Made by a program: the position numbers and the translations under genes. Under the pieces are notes generated by a model. The model had not been told where the DNA came from and searched no databases. It was given only the letters and a program-made list of their open reading frames with translations. From positions 434,001-498,000 of the forward strand of contig NZ_JAQTHU010000001.1 of NCBI RefSeq assembly GCF_029433255.1: a stretch of 64,000 nt of DNA. Direction: 5' to 3'. Positions 54,175 through 63,860 of the stretch are shown here, piece after piece; the stretch's first letter is position 1, and the number at the start of each line of letters is the position of its first letter. The stretch comes from Lactobacillus sp. ESL0791 (GTDB taxonomy: Bacteria > Bacillota > Bacilli > Lactobacillales > Lactobacillaceae).

Positions 54175-55251
54175 TTATTTGCGGTCTTTATCGATAGCTT
54201 CCCATAGACCATTTAGATATGAAATACTTAACGCGCGGTCATATAACCCGTAACCTGGGCGGCCATTTTCGCCCCAAATATCGCGTCCATGATCTGGGCG
54301 GATGTAACCGGTATAATTGTTGTCATACAATGCTTTCATAATTTCGTACATATCAAGGGATCCGTCTGCTGATAAATCAGCTGATTCATGAAAGTCCCCA
54401 GCGTCGTTGATAAATTTAATATTGCGTGCGTGGATAAAAGAAACGCGATCTTTAGCAGCAAATTCGCGAATAATTGCCGGAACATCATTCTTGGGATTTT
54501 CTCCCAAACTGCCGCAACAAATTGTGAAACCGTTATATGGTGATTCATGTAATTGCTCAATTTTAAGCATGTCTTCACGGTTCTTATAAATTCGCGGTAA
54601 ACCAAATAATGGACGCGGTGGATCATCTGGATGCATAGCCATTTTGACGTCGCATTCTTCACAGACGGGGATAATGGCATCTAAAAAATACTTTAAGTTG
54701 GCAGTTAATCTTTCAGTGTCAACGCCTTCATATGCCTGCATTAAACGTTTGATTTCTGCCATTCTTTCAGGTTCCCAGCCGGCTTGTACGTAACCGTTAG
54801 AATTTTTTTGCATAGCTTTAGCAATGCTTTCAGGATCATCGGTAATATATTTTTGTTCAAAAGCCATGGCAGTTGAACCATCTGGTAATGGGTAATGCAG
54901 GTCGGTTCTGACCCAGTCAAAAACCGGCATAAAATTGTAACAGATGACTTTAACACCATATTCAGCTAAATTACGAATAGTTTGAATATAATTTTCAATA
55001 TATTTATCTCTTGTTGGCAAACCGATTTTAATATCATCATGAACATTGACTGATTCAATAACTTCGAGTTTTAATCCAGCGGCTTCAATTTGCTCCTTTA
55101 GCTGTTTAATTTGCTTCTTGGGCCAAACTTCACCAGCTGGAATATCAAATAAAGTGCCAACTACTTGTGATACACCCGGAATTTGGCGAATTTCTGTTAG
55201 TTTGATAGAGTCATCATGTTCGCCATACCAGCGAAATCCCATGTTTTTCAT
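54175..55251 (-). CDS. uxuA: Mannonate dehydratase
   Basis: A 358-aa TIM-barrel enzyme that dehydrates D-mannonate to 2-keto-3-deoxy-D-gluconate. It shows MGFRWYGEHDDSIKLTEIRQ at the start, the segment VKMAMHPDDPPRPLFGLPRI with the metal-binding His, FCCGSLGxN-type sequence TICCGSLGENPKND, RVSFIHARNIKF and YIRPDHGRDIWGE. These are all typical of UxuA. It lies 21 bases after uxuB on the same strand; RBS AAGGAAG. Confidence 0.96.
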   Translation of the reverse strand: MKNMGFRWYGEHDDSIKLTEIRQIPGVSQVVGTLFDIPAGEVWPKKQIKQLKEQIEAAGLKLEVIESVNVHDDIKIGLPTRDKYIENYIQTIRNLAEYGVKVICYNFMPVFDWVRTDLHYPLPDGSTAMAFEQKYITDDPESIAKAMQKNSNGYVQAGWEPERMAEIKRLMQAYEGVDTERLTANLKYFLDAIIPVCEECDVKMAMHPDDPPRPLFGLPRIYKNREDMLKIEQLHESPYNGFTICCGSLGENPKNDVPAIIREFAAKDRVSFIHARNIKFINDAGDFHESADLSADGSLDMYEIMKALYDNNYTGYIRPDHGRDIWGENGRPGYGLYDRALSISYLNGLWEAIDKDRK

Positions 55252-55272
55252 AAATAAAATCTTCCTTTGTAA

Positions 55273-56910
55273 TTAAAAACAGTAGCTTTGATTTTGCACA
55301 GCATCGTGCAAAGTAGCTCGAACAGCACCTTTTCCAGCAATAAAGTCTTGGAAATAATCTTCAACTTTGTTGGCAAGACCAATCCTATATAAATCATTAC
55401 CAAAAATGCTGTCATTAGATAAAATCGGTTTTAAGGCTTCATGAACGTTAATATTGGTATCGCCTAGAGAAATATTACCTACATTTGGTTTTAGGACGCT
55501 TAACAATGGATCAGGGCTTAGAGTGAATTCCTCTCCTTTATCATCTATTCCCATCAAGTAACGGCACCAACCTGCTAAAACAAGTGGGATAAATTCCAAG
55601 CTTCTTTGATCAAGCTGTGGGTTATCAATATAATGCTGGATGGTAATGCCATAACGGATTGGAATTTTTTGTGAAGTATCACTAGCAATTCTTTGTGGTG
55701 TGTCTGGAATATTTTTATTTGGCAAACGCAAATTAATCAATTCATCGATAAATTTTTTGGGATTGATAATCTTGGGGTCTTTAACCACAGGCAAATCTTC
55801 GCAATATCCTAAATTCTTAATTAAATCTAGCAGATCTTTATCAGCTAATTCATCGGCAATTGAAGTGTAATCAAGTAAATTACCGAAGATAGCCAATGCT
55901 GTATGCAGAGGATTCAAGCAGGCAGTGACTTTCATTTGGTCGGCATCATTAACAGTGTCACGATTCGCCATGATGACACCAGCTTTTTCTAAAGCAGGCC
56001 GACCATTAGGGAAGCTGTCTTCAACTACTAAGTAATGGATCTTTTCAGTATTGCCAAAAGGAGCAATGTTAGTATGTTTGTCAGTGTGGACAATTTCTGT
56101 ATCTGCAAATCCGCTTTTCTTTAATTGATTTGCAACAGTTTCAGCTGGATTGGGCGTTATTCGATCAATCATTGTCCATGGGAATGAAACTTTCGCTGGA
56201 TTTTTAAGATAATCGATAAAAGCTGCGTCAACAAAACCATTGTTTAGCCATCCATTAGCAATTCGCAAGATTTCATTTTCTAATTTCAATCCATTTTGTG
56301 AAAAGTTGTCGGTGCTGACCATGGCAATAGGTAATTTACCGGCTTTGTATCGTGAATACAATAAGTGGGCAACTGCCCCCATATTGGTTTTCGGCTTTTC
56401 AGGCCCATTTTCTATGTCAGATTGAGCAAGTGCTGTTAAATTGCCGTTAACATCGGTTAAGGCATACCCTTTTTCAGTGATTGAAAAAGTTGCAAATTGT
56501 AAGGACGACTTAGTAAAAATTTCTGTCAATTTGTTCCAACCGTCAGGATTACTTTGATTGAAAAAAATAGATTCTCCCACACTAGCCAAGAGTTCTTTTT
56601 CCAAGCTTCCGTCACTGTTCATTACTACTCTTAATATGCGATTTTGATAATTGTGATAGATCTTATCAATAACCTCGTTGTCATAAGTTTCCGCAACAAT
56701 AACCCCACTGGACATATTGCCTTGATTTAATAAATCTTGGGCAATTTTCGCATGAAAACAGCGAAATAAGTTTCCCCCGCCAAAATGTACCCAAACTGGG
56801 TTTTTTTCGGTTTGAGAAGTAGTTTCAGTTTGATCGTATTTCGGAACAATAATTCCTTGGGCTGCAAAGTCAGCGCTTTTTTCTAAATAATTATCGCTTA
56901 ATTTAAGCAC
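55273..56910 (-). CDS. uxuB: Fructuronate/tagaturonate reductase (mannitol dehydrogenase family)
   Basis: A 545-aa NAD-dependent long-chain dehydrogenase. N-terminal NAD domain with VWVHFGGGNLFRCFHAKIAQ, then VSTDNFSQNGLKLEN and the catalytic-type segment FPWTMIDRITPNPAE with Lys further on (KVTACLNPLHTALAIFGNLL). Given uxaE and uxuA in this cluster, the likely reaction is D-fructuronate to D-mannonate. The start is GTG 56910, 8 bases after GGAGG. First gene of the minus-strand uxuBA transcript. Confidence 0.92.
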   Translation of the reverse strand: MLKLSDNYLEKSADFAAQGIIVPKYDQTETTSQTEKNPVWVHFGGGNLFRCFHAKIAQDLLNQGNMSSGVIVAETYDNEVIDKIYHNYQNRILRVVMNSDGSLEKELLASVGESIFFNQSNPDGWNKLTEIFTKSSLQFATFSITEKGYALTDVNGNLTALAQSDIENGPEKPKTNMGAVAHLLYSRYKAGKLPIAMVSTDNFSQNGLKLENEILRIANGWLNNGFVDAAFIDYLKNPAKVSFPWTMIDRITPNPAETVANQLKKSGFADTEIVHTDKHTNIAPFGNTEKIHYLVVEDSFPNGRPALEKAGVIMANRDTVNDADQMKVTACLNPLHTALAIFGNLLDYTSIADELADKDLLDLIKNLGYCEDLPVVKDPKIINPKKFIDELINLRLPNKNIPDTPQRIASDTSQKIPIRYGITIQHYIDNPQLDQRSLEFIPLVLAGWCRYLMGIDDKGEEFTLSPDPLLSVLKPNVGNISLGDTNINVHEALKPILSNDSIFGNDLYRIGLANKVEDYFQDFIAGKGAVRATLHDAVQNQSYCF

Positions 56911-56965
56911 AAATCGTACCTCCTTGTATTTAAGCTTATGGAATAAAAATATTTTCAGGCTTAAG

Positions 56966-57016
56966 TATACTAATATATCACAGCACTAATTTAACTAAAT
57001 TTTTATCGCATGTCAA
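56966..57016 (-). promoter_or_regulatory. uxuBA promoter and operator
   Basis: On the minus strand TTGACA (57011-57016), 17-base spacer, TAAATT (56988-56993). Downstream of the start, plus-strand TATACTAATATATCA (56966-56980) is identical to a sequence in the divergent uxaE promoter. It is therefore a probable binding site for the FCD-type GntR regulator. Confidence 0.75.
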
Positions 57017-58014
57017 TAAGTATTTTTGATTTTACCGTTTTTTCATTGCTGCACGTTCTCTTCATTGGCTAACAGTAACGTTTTACAATTCCTGCTGCAA
57101 TTTAATTGTCAATGTAATAATCTCAACCAATGCGTACTTAATTTATTGGATCTGGCAATAGAAGGTCATTAAATAAAAAATTTACAAAGTTAGATTAATG
57201 GAATGAGCCTAATCTAGATTGAGATGCTACTTTAGAAAGTATGGCAGTCTATATTAAACGGTATAATTTTAATAAAATAGTCGCACGCGTAGCGTAATAG
57301 CAACAATAATTTAAGATTGCTACTGTTACGCAATTTTTTTATCTAAAAATGAGAAAGTTAATTTTTAAATATAATATTTTTTAAATATATTGATAAGCAA
57401 TAACCGAAGCCGATAAATTATTTGATTAACAAACAAGAAGTGGAAGTTCCACTTTTAAATAATAGGCTAATAGTTTTTATTTAATAAAATTAAAGCTCAT
57501 AGAAATAGACTTGATGTATCTATAGATATCTAATAGCGTAGTTCTTATGGCCTTCCACATTTAAAAAAGTTTATTTTTGATTCCAAAAATTCGCACTGGA
57601 TTAACTATAATTTTTAAAAGCAATTTGACATAAATATATGATAATGTATACTAGTATCTAATTTGGCGTGTGCTTATTATTGGATAAGAGTTAATTTGAT
57701 GCTGCGTATAAAACTGAAAGTAATTTAATTTATATTTTATCCAATAAAACTTTAAATAAAAAAATAAGCTCTTAAATAGCAGTAGCTTAATTTATAGCTG
57801 TACGCAAAAATCTTTTCAAACTTTTTGAAACAATAACGAAAAATAAGCGCAATTGCATTCAGGTTCAAACTGCGAGGATGCGCGACAATGAATTAGGGCT
57901 AACCTTAGGTATTGATAAGTATTCAAAAATATTAATTGATATAGCTTTTTAAAAATTGTTTTTCGTAAACTGAATCACAAATAAAATTTATGTCAAAAAA
58001 TCTAAAATTTGCTA
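57017..58014. other. Long AT-rich intergenic region
   Basis: About 1 kb with no credible gene. It holds a hairpin GCGTAATAGCAA/TTGCTACTGTTACGC with T-run (57292-57340) preceded by TATAAT (57262-57267), perhaps a tiny RNA. It also has a near-perfect palindrome AAGTGGAA-G-TTCCACTT (57438-57454). A third item is a consensus promoter TTGACA-16-TATACT (57625-57652) whose -10 overlaps GTATACTAGTAT, similar to the uxu operator. Confidence 0.55.
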
Positions 58015-58074
58015 TTGACAATAAGAAGATTTACGTAATATACTGTAATCGGTTTCAGATATACTAATATATCA
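58015..58074 (+). promoter_or_regulatory. uxaE promoter with cre site and shared operator
   Basis: TTGACA (58015-58020), 18-base spacer, TATACT (58039-58044). CTGTAATCGGTTTCA (58043-58057) fits the cre consensus at 14 of 15 positions. Right after it TATACTAATATATCA (58060-58074) repeats the uxuB operator and forms the palindrome GATATA-CTAA-TATATC (58058-58073). Confidence 0.8.
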
Positions 58075-58107
58075 AGATGGGAATTTTAGTATTGAGAGGG
58101 GGGATAC

Positions 58108-58143
58108 ATGTTCAAATTATTAAACAATCAAAAAGGTTTATGA
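58108..58143 (+). CDS. Possible 11-aa leader peptide before uxaE
   Basis: ATG 58108 with a strong purine site GAGAGGGGGGA just upstream encodes MFKLLNNQKGL and stops. It lies about 125 bases before uxaE. Between them is a perfect 9-bp hairpin, AACAAGCTT/AAGCTTGTT (58209-58235). Together they may influence uxaE expression. No coding family is recognisable in so short a peptide. Confidence 0.3.
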   Translation: MFKLLNNQKGL

Positions 58144-58268
58144 TCATGTATTTTATACACACAAAATAAATATGTGGTTAAATTTTTAGATTATATTCCT
58201 AGAAAGAGAACAAGCTTATGACAAGCAAGCTTGTTTACTGTAACTATATTTAAAACATGGAGAAATTG

Positions 58269-59867
58269 ATGACAGATTTAAATAAGTTGTTAAATGATGT
58301 TAAAGAAATTTTGACTGAGAATATTGATTATGATCAATTAAGCAATAAGGAAATTTATGTCCCTTCCATTCAAATTGACCGAAGAAATGTTTATTTTATT
58401 CTTCACCATACTGATTCCAATGGAATCTTGCAAAAGAGTCTAGTTGTCTACGAAAATCGATTGACAGCTGGCGATTTTGAAGCAGAGGACTCATTAACTG
58501 ATATTGATTCAACTTTGTTGATTGGTGAGTTGAATGAAAAAAATAATAAGGCTCTGGCTAAACGGTTTCAATGGATGCGACCAACCTCACGCCGAAATTA
58601 TAAGTACTCATTTGGATTAGGTGATCGCCTAGGAAATGCTTCAAATGCACATATTAGATTATTTAAAAACCGTGGTGTTATGCCAGTTTTAGCTCAACAA
58701 TCGATTCGTGAATTAGTTTTGATGAATCGAACTAATACTGAAGTTTTTCAAGATGCATCATGGGCAGTATTTGAAGAAGGGTTTGATTATGGTTGGGGCG
58801 CTGACGGTGACCATGTTAAGACACCATATGAAGTGGACTACGCGGTTAAGAGCGGGTGCTCAATTATTACGCTTGATTTAACTAAAGTAGTTAATAATGC
58901 TGCAGTTAACCTAAGCAATGAAGAAATGGATAGACAATTTAATGCTCTAGATCCAAGTCAAATTAAATACTTTAACGATACATATTTAAATAAGAGCTTT
59001 GATTTAGGGAATGGCCATTCAATCAAGTTTGATAAGCATGATGTTGAAGAGTCAGTTTTGACATTCTATGACGCAATCTTATTTGTTGCAGATATTTATA
59101 ATAAATATATTGTTACTTATAATTTGGATCTTGAAATTTCAATGGACGAAACACCATATCGAACAACGAATGCTAATCACTACTTTTTCGCTAATGAATT
59201 AAAACAGCGTGGCATTGTTCCAACTTCGCTAGCCCCTCGTTTTGTAGGTGAATTTCAAAAGGCAATTGATTACATCGGTGATCCTAAGGAGTTTGAAGAG
59301 GATTTTGTCATTCATGAAGCTATTGCTGAACACTTCGGTTATAGGCTAAGTATTCATTCGGGCTCTGATAAGTTGTCTGTTTATGAAATTATTGGCCGTG
59401 TTTCAAAGAAAAATGGTTGGCATGTTAAGACAGCAGGAACTAATTGGCTAGAAGCATTGAGAGTGATTGCTCACAAAGATCCTGAATTTATGGTTGAGCT
59501 ATATAAATTTGCTTATGAAAATTTGGATGATGTTAAGGACTTTTATGTGTTTGACGCGCAAACTGACGGCACGGCACCTAAGCCCGCAACGATTACATCT
59601 AAAAATGTAGTAGAGCTGCTGGATAATAATGATTCGCGCCAGATTTTACATACAATGTTTGGTCCGATTATGAATCTAAAGCATAATTATCATTATGTAT
59701 ATCGTGACAAATTCTGGTCAATCCTTCTTAAAAACCAAGATCTTTATGATAAGTATTTAAATATTCATATTGCAGAGCATTTAGACTTGCTTCAAGGAAT
59801 AGTTAAAACAAAAAAAGAGGCGCTAGATAAAAATGAGCCAAAGTTTGATATTTCTAAAGAAATTTAA
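58269..59867 (+). CDS. uxaE: Tagaturonate epimerase (UxaE)
   Basis: A 532-aa protein of the tagaturonate epimerase family, which interconverts D-tagaturonate and D-fructuronate and so links galacturonate to the glucuronate branch. Typical segments are FGLGDRLGNASNAHIRLFKN, FEEGFDYGWGADGDHVKTPY, LEISMDETPYRTTNANHYFF (metal-type Asp/Glu) and RLSIHSGSDKLSVYEIIGR. ATG 58269 follows GGAGA by 5 bases; ATG 58257 has no RBS. With uxaC next and uxuA/uxuB divergent it completes a compact uronate pathway without UxaA/UxaB. Confidence 0.9.
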   Translation: MTDLNKLLNDVKEILTENIDYDQLSNKEIYVPSIQIDRRNVYFILHHTDSNGILQKSLVVYENRLTAGDFEAEDSLTDIDSTLLIGELNEKNNKALAKRFQWMRPTSRRNYKYSFGLGDRLGNASNAHIRLFKNRGVMPVLAQQSIRELVLMNRTNTEVFQDASWAVFEEGFDYGWGADGDHVKTPYEVDYAVKSGCSIITLDLTKVVNNAAVNLSNEEMDRQFNALDPSQIKYFNDTYLNKSFDLGNGHSIKFDKHDVEESVLTFYDAILFVADIYNKYIVTYNLDLEISMDETPYRTTNANHYFFANELKQRGIVPTSLAPRFVGEFQKAIDYIGDPKEFEEDFVIHEAIAEHFGYRLSIHSGSDKLSVYEIIGRVSKKNGWHVKTAGTNWLEALRVIAHKDPEFMVELYKFAYENLDDVKDFYVFDAQTDGTAPKPATITSKNVVELLDNNDSRQILHTMFGPIMNLKHNYHYVYRDKFWSILLKNQDLYDKYLNIHIAEHLDLLQGIVKTKKEALDKNEPKFDISKEI

Positions 59868-59907
59868 TTGAAGCAAGATTATTCTAAAGGAGAAGAAGCA
59901 ATATATT

Positions 59908-61326
59908 ATGAGCTTATTAAATGATGATTTTCTATTGGAAAATGACACAGCAAAAGTTTTGTTCCATGATTATGCATCTAAGATGCCAATTATTGATTTT
60001 CATTGTCATTTAAATCCCAAAGAAATTTATGAAAATAAAAATTATCCTAATATTACCAGAATCTGGCTTAACGAAGGAACATATGGCGATCACTATAAAT
60101 GGCGTCTAATGCGTGCTAATGGCGTAGATGAAAAATATATTACTGGTGACGGTGAAGAATATACAAAATTTATTGAGTGGGCAAAAACTATCGAAAAATC
60201 CTATGGCAATCCACTTTATGAGTGGACGCATTTAGAATTACGCCGCTTTTTCCATATTAATGATGAGCTGACTCAGAAAACTGCACCCAAAATCTGGGAA
60301 ACAGCTAATCAATTGCTGCAAACTGAAGACTTTAAACCACGCAATTTAATTAAAAATTCAAATGTAAAAGTAGTATGCACGACAGATGATCCATCTTCGA
60401 ATTTAAAATATCATCAATTGCTTAAACAGGAAGAAGAAAAGAACGGCTTTAAAACTTTGCCTGCCATGCGTCCAGATAAATTATTTCAAATTGATCAAGA
60501 TGGTTATGGCGAATATTTACAAGCATTAAGTGAAGCTTCAAATGTTGAAATTAACAGCTTTAATGACATTATTACTGCACTTCATCAAAGGTTTGAGTTT
60601 TTCAGTAAGATGGGTGGCTGTTTATCAGACCAGTCGTTGTTGACATATCATTTTAAAGAGGCTAGCGAACAAGAGTTAGATAGAATTGTTAAAAAGGGTA
60701 TTGAAAATAAACCACTTGAACAAGTAGAAATTGACCAATACTTAACAATGCTGCTTGAAAAATTAATGATTTTAAATAATGAATTTAATTGGACAATGCA
60801 ATTCCATATTAATTCTAACCGTGATTTAAATCGGCCAATGTTTAATAAAATTGGCCCGGATACTGGTTACGATGCGGTGGGAACACAATCTGATATTGTT
60901 GCTCATATTACTAAGCTGTATATGACAATGCAAAATATAAATCAAATTCCGCGAACCATTTTTTATTCATTGAATAATAATGATTGGATGGAACTTGCTA
61001 CAATGATGGGTTGTTTCCAAGGCGGAACCGTTCAAAAACTTCAATTGGGTGCAGGCTGGTGGTTTAATGACACCGCTGAAGGAATCGAAAATCAATTACG
61101 AATATTTGCTCAACAGAGTTTATTGCCAAATTTTGTTGGTATGCTAACGGATTCAAGAAGCTTTTTATCGTATCCTCGTCATGAATATTTTAGACGGGTA
61201 TTATGCAATTTTTATGGCAAATTAGTTGATCAAGGCAGAGTCCCAGATGATATCGAGAAACTTGGGAAAATAGTCCAGAACATTTCTTACAATAATGCAA
61301 AAGACTATTTTGGCTTTCTTCAATAA
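59908..61326 (+). CDS. uxaC: Uronate isomerase
   Basis: A 472-aa amidohydrolase-superfamily isomerase turning glucuronate into fructuronate or galacturonate into tagaturonate. It shows the start [20 protein letters not shown] with zinc-binding His-x-His, then [30 protein letters not shown] and [20 protein letters not shown]. The length is standard. It follows uxaE by 40 bases in the same transcript. Confidence 0.96.
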   Translation: MSLLNDDFLLENDTAKVLFHDYASKMPIIDFHCHLNPKEIYENKNYPNITRIWLNEGTYGDHYKWRLMRANGVDEKYITGDGEEYTKFIEWAKTIEKSYGNPLYEWTHLELRRFFHINDELTQKTAPKIWETANQLLQTEDFKPRNLIKNSNVKVVCTTDDPSSNLKYHQLLKQEEEKNGFKTLPAMRPDKLFQIDQDGYGEYLQALSEASNVEINSFNDIITALHQRFEFFSKMGGCLSDQSLLTYHFKEASEQELDRIVKKGIENKPLEQVEIDQYLTMLLEKLMILNNEFNWTMQFHINSNRDLNRPMFNKIGPDTGYDAVGTQSDIVAHITKLYMTMQNINQIPRTIFYSLNNNDWMELATMMGCFQGGTVQKLQLGAGWWFNDTAEGIENQLRIFAQQSLLPNFVGMLTDSRSFLSYPRHEYFRRVLCNFYGKLVDQGRVPDDIEKLGKIVQNISYNNAKDYFGFLQ

Positions 61327-61409
61327 TTAAAAAATAGAAATTTGTTGAGCTTGTTGAGTTAATAAAAACTTGTATTAAGACTGTTTTAATTTTGAAAGGA
61401 TGGTCAATT

Positions 61410-61718
61410 ATGAAAATTGTTGGGGTTACTGCTTGTATTGCGGGCATTGCTCATACATATATAGCAAAAGAGAAGCTTGAAGAGTCGGCAAAAAAACTTG
61501 GAGATTCAATAAAAATTGAAACGCAGGGCTCAATCGGAGTAGAGGATGAGCTAACCAAAGAAGATATTAAGGCAGCAGATGTTGTAATTATTGCAACAGA
61601 CATAGGTATAGATAAAAGCAGATTTAAAGGGAAAAAAGTTGTTTCTATACCAATCAGTGCAGTTATGAAATCGTCGGATGGATTAATTAGCAAAATTCAT
61701 GAAAAAATTAAGTGTTGA
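61410..61718 (+). CDS. PTS enzyme IIB, fructose family
   Basis: A 102-aa IIB subunit with phospho-Cys9 in VGVTACIAGIAHTYIA, close to the IIB domain of FruA at 26600. ATG 61410 follows AAAGGA by 9 bases. It lies 83 bases after uxaC and is the first gene of a fructose-type PTS set (IIB, IIC, aldolase, IIA). Substrate unknown; the position in a uronate cluster suggests a sugar acid or related ketose. Confidence 0.9.
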   Translation: MKIVGVTACIAGIAHTYIAKEKLEESAKKLGDSIKIETQGSIGVEDELTKEDIKAADVVIIATDIGIDKSRFKGKKVVSIPISAVMKSSDGLISKIHEKIKC

Positions 61719-61735
61719 GAAAGATGTGTTGAACT

Positions 61736-62857
61736 TTGAAAAAACAAAAATTCGAATTTAAGAGACCTGTCATGACAGGTATATCTTATATGATTCCTGT
61801 TGTTGTTGCAGGAGGAATCCTGGGTGCTTTAGCGACAGCATTCGGTGGCGTTGACATTGGTAATTTTGTTAAGCCAGGTGTAACTCCTTGGTCAAACATG
61901 AACGCCTTTACCTGGATGGGCTTTTGGTGGGGTGTTCACCAAGTTGGTGCATATGCAATGAATTTTGCGGTTGCAGTGTTAACGGCTGGTATTACTTATG
62001 CGATTTCAGGACGGCCTGGAATTGTTCCCGGATTAATCCTTGGGTATGTTTCCACCGATACAAAAGCAGGTTTTCTAGGCGGTATCCTAATAGCATTCAT
62101 ACTTGGATACTTTATCAATTTTATGAAAAGCTGGAAAGTTCCCAAGTGGATGGCAGGGTTAATGCCGGTGCTATTTATTCCAGTAATCTCAACTTTCGTT
62201 TGTGGAATGGGCTTTTTACTCGTTTTAGTAAAGCCGATGGCGTATTTAATGACGCATTTTCAAAACTGGATTATTAGCTTAAATGGTAGTTCAAGAGGAC
62301 TATTGGGCGCGGTAATCGGTGCCTGCATGGGCTTTGACTTAGGTGGACCTGTAAATAAGACAGCCTCACTTGCAGCTAATGCATTAGGTGCACAGGGGGT
62401 ATTCGGTCCTTTATCAGCAAAAATTGTTGGTGGTATGACCCCGCCTATCGGTGCTTTTATCGCGGTTATGCTTGCTAAAAAGAAGTTTGCCCGTAGTCAA
62501 ATTGAAATGGCAAAAACGGCCTTTCCAATGGGTTTATGTTTTATTACTGAGGGTACGCTCCCATTTGCAGCGGCAGATCCAGTAAGATTCATAATAAGTT
62601 CTGTTTTAGGATCTAGTACTGCAGGTGCGATTGTTTTAGCAATGGGTGTTGAATGTCCTGCAACAGCAGGAGGGATTTTCGTAATTCCGCTGATGACGCA
62701 CCCGCTTTGGTTTATCGTTGCATTAATTGTCGGTTCGTTAATTACAGGTGTTGTATATGCAATAATTAAAAAACCTGATGCAGATGAAAAAGTAGATGAA
62801 AAAGAAAATAATAAAGATGCTGAAGAATCAGTAGATTTTGATATTGAACAATTATAA
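61736..62857 (+). CDS. PTS enzyme IIC, fructose family
   Basis: A 373-aa membrane subunit with about eight to ten hydrophobic segments and motifs shared with FruA IIC: GACMGFDLGGPVNKTASLAA, GGMTPPIGAFIAVMLAKKKF and CFITEGTLPFAAADPVRFII. The C-terminus is charged (DADEKVDEKENNKDAEESVD). The likely start is TTG 61736, 17 bases after IIB, with a weak purine site; a later Met13 is possible. It forms a transporter with the IIB before it and the IIA at 63861. Confidence 0.9.
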   Translation: MKKQKFEFKRPVMTGISYMIPVVVAGGILGALATAFGGVDIGNFVKPGVTPWSNMNAFTWMGFWWGVHQVGAYAMNFAVAVLTAGITYAISGRPGIVPGLILGYVSTDTKAGFLGGILIAFILGYFINFMKSWKVPKWMAGLMPVLFIPVISTFVCGMGFLLVLVKPMAYLMTHFQNWIISLNGSSRGLLGAVIGACMGFDLGGPVNKTASLAANALGAQGVFGPLSAKIVGGMTPPIGAFIAVMLAKKKFARSQIEMAKTAFPMGLCFITEGTLPFAAADPVRFIISSVLGSSTAGAIVLAMGVECPATAGGIFVIPLMTHPLWFIVALIVGSLITGVVYAIIKKPDADEKVDEKENNKDAEESVDFDIEQL

Positions 62858-62872
62858 TTTTAGGAGAAAAAA

Positions 62873-63730
62873 ATGTTAGTTACGATGAAGTCGATTTTAG
62901 ATCACGCTAATAAAAATAATTATGGAATAATGGCAATGAATAGCGTAAATATGGAAATGATTCGCGGTGGAATTGAAGCTGCTGAAGAAAAATCATCACC
63001 GCTTATCATTCAAATAGGGCCTGGTCAAATGAAAAACTTGGGTCATAAAGAAGAAATTGTTCCAATGGTTAAGGAATTAAGTGCAAGAGTAAGGGTCCCA
63101 ATTGCTTTAAACTTGGATCATTGTGGTGATTATAAAATAATTGTTGACTGCATTAAAAGTGGCTTTACAAATGTGATGTATGATGGGTCCAGTTTGCCTT
63201 ATGATGAAAATCTTGAAAGAACAAAGATTGTATGTGCATATGCGCATGAAAATAACTGTTCAGTAGAGGCTGAATTAGGGCACGTTGGTCAAGCTGTTGA
63301 TAATGATGATCATAAGCTTGACTTGTATACGGATCCGCAAAAAGCTAAGGAATTTGTAAACCAAACAGGAGTTGACGCTCTAGCGGTGGCTATTGGAACT
63401 GCTCACGGAAATTACCCTAAAGATAGAACCCCTAAAATTGATTTCGAAAGACTAAAAGAGTTGAAGGAAATGTTGCAGATGCCGCTTGTTCTTCATGGTG
63501 GCTCCGGCTCCGGTGAGGACAACATAAGTAAAGCAGTTAGTTTAGGAATTAATAAGGTTAATGTCGCAACAGATGCTTTTGCAGCAGCTAAAGCTTCAGT
63601 GCTAAAGGCTCTTGAAGAGGATGGCACTTTGGATTATGTTCATATGGAAATGATGGCTGAAAAAGGTGTCAAAGAATTTGTTAAACATTATATTGACCTA
63701 GTTAGATCAAATAATCGTTACACATTTTAA
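62873..63730 (+). CDS. Class II ketose-bisphosphate aldolase (Fba/GatY/KbaY family)
   Basis: A 285-aa zinc aldolase. Metal and active-site motifs: LNLDHCGDY (catalytic Asp and zinc His, with Cys where Gly is usual), EAELGHVGQ, GTAHGNYPKDRTPKIDFERL and VLHGGSGSG, and NVATD near the end. It lies 15 bases after IIC with RBS TAGGAGA. It should cleave the bisphosphorylated ketose derived from the PTS substrate. Fructose-1,6- or tagatose-1,6-bisphosphate are both possible; a kinase is not in the window. Confidence 0.88.
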   Translation: MLVTMKSILDHANKNNYGIMAMNSVNMEMIRGGIEAAEEKSSPLIIQIGPGQMKNLGHKEEIVPMVKELSARVRVPIALNLDHCGDYKIIVDCIKSGFTNVMYDGSSLPYDENLERTKIVCAYAHENNCSVEAELGHVGQAVDNDDHKLDLYTDPQKAKEFVNQTGVDALAVAIGTAHGNYPKDRTPKIDFERLKELKEMLQMPLVLHGGSGSGEDNISKAVSLGINKVNVATDAFAAAKASVLKALEEDGTLDYVHMEMMAEKGVKEFVKHYIDLVRSNNRYTF

Positions 63731-63754
63731 TAATATTTATTGAATATGCTATTT

Positions 63755-63808
63755 AATACTGATTTTAAAGATGAATTTTTTATTTAGCTTTAAACTTCAG
63801 TATTTTTT
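63755..63808 (+). terminator. Probable terminator after the aldolase
   Basis: AATACTGATTTTAAAG can pair with CTTTAAACTTCAGTATT with small bulges, followed by T-run. The IIA gene downstream may thus be partly uncoupled. Confidence 0.6.
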
Positions 63809-63860
63809 GTAAGAAATTATTTTACCACTAAACTAATGAATATTTGGAGGCAGAGTACTT

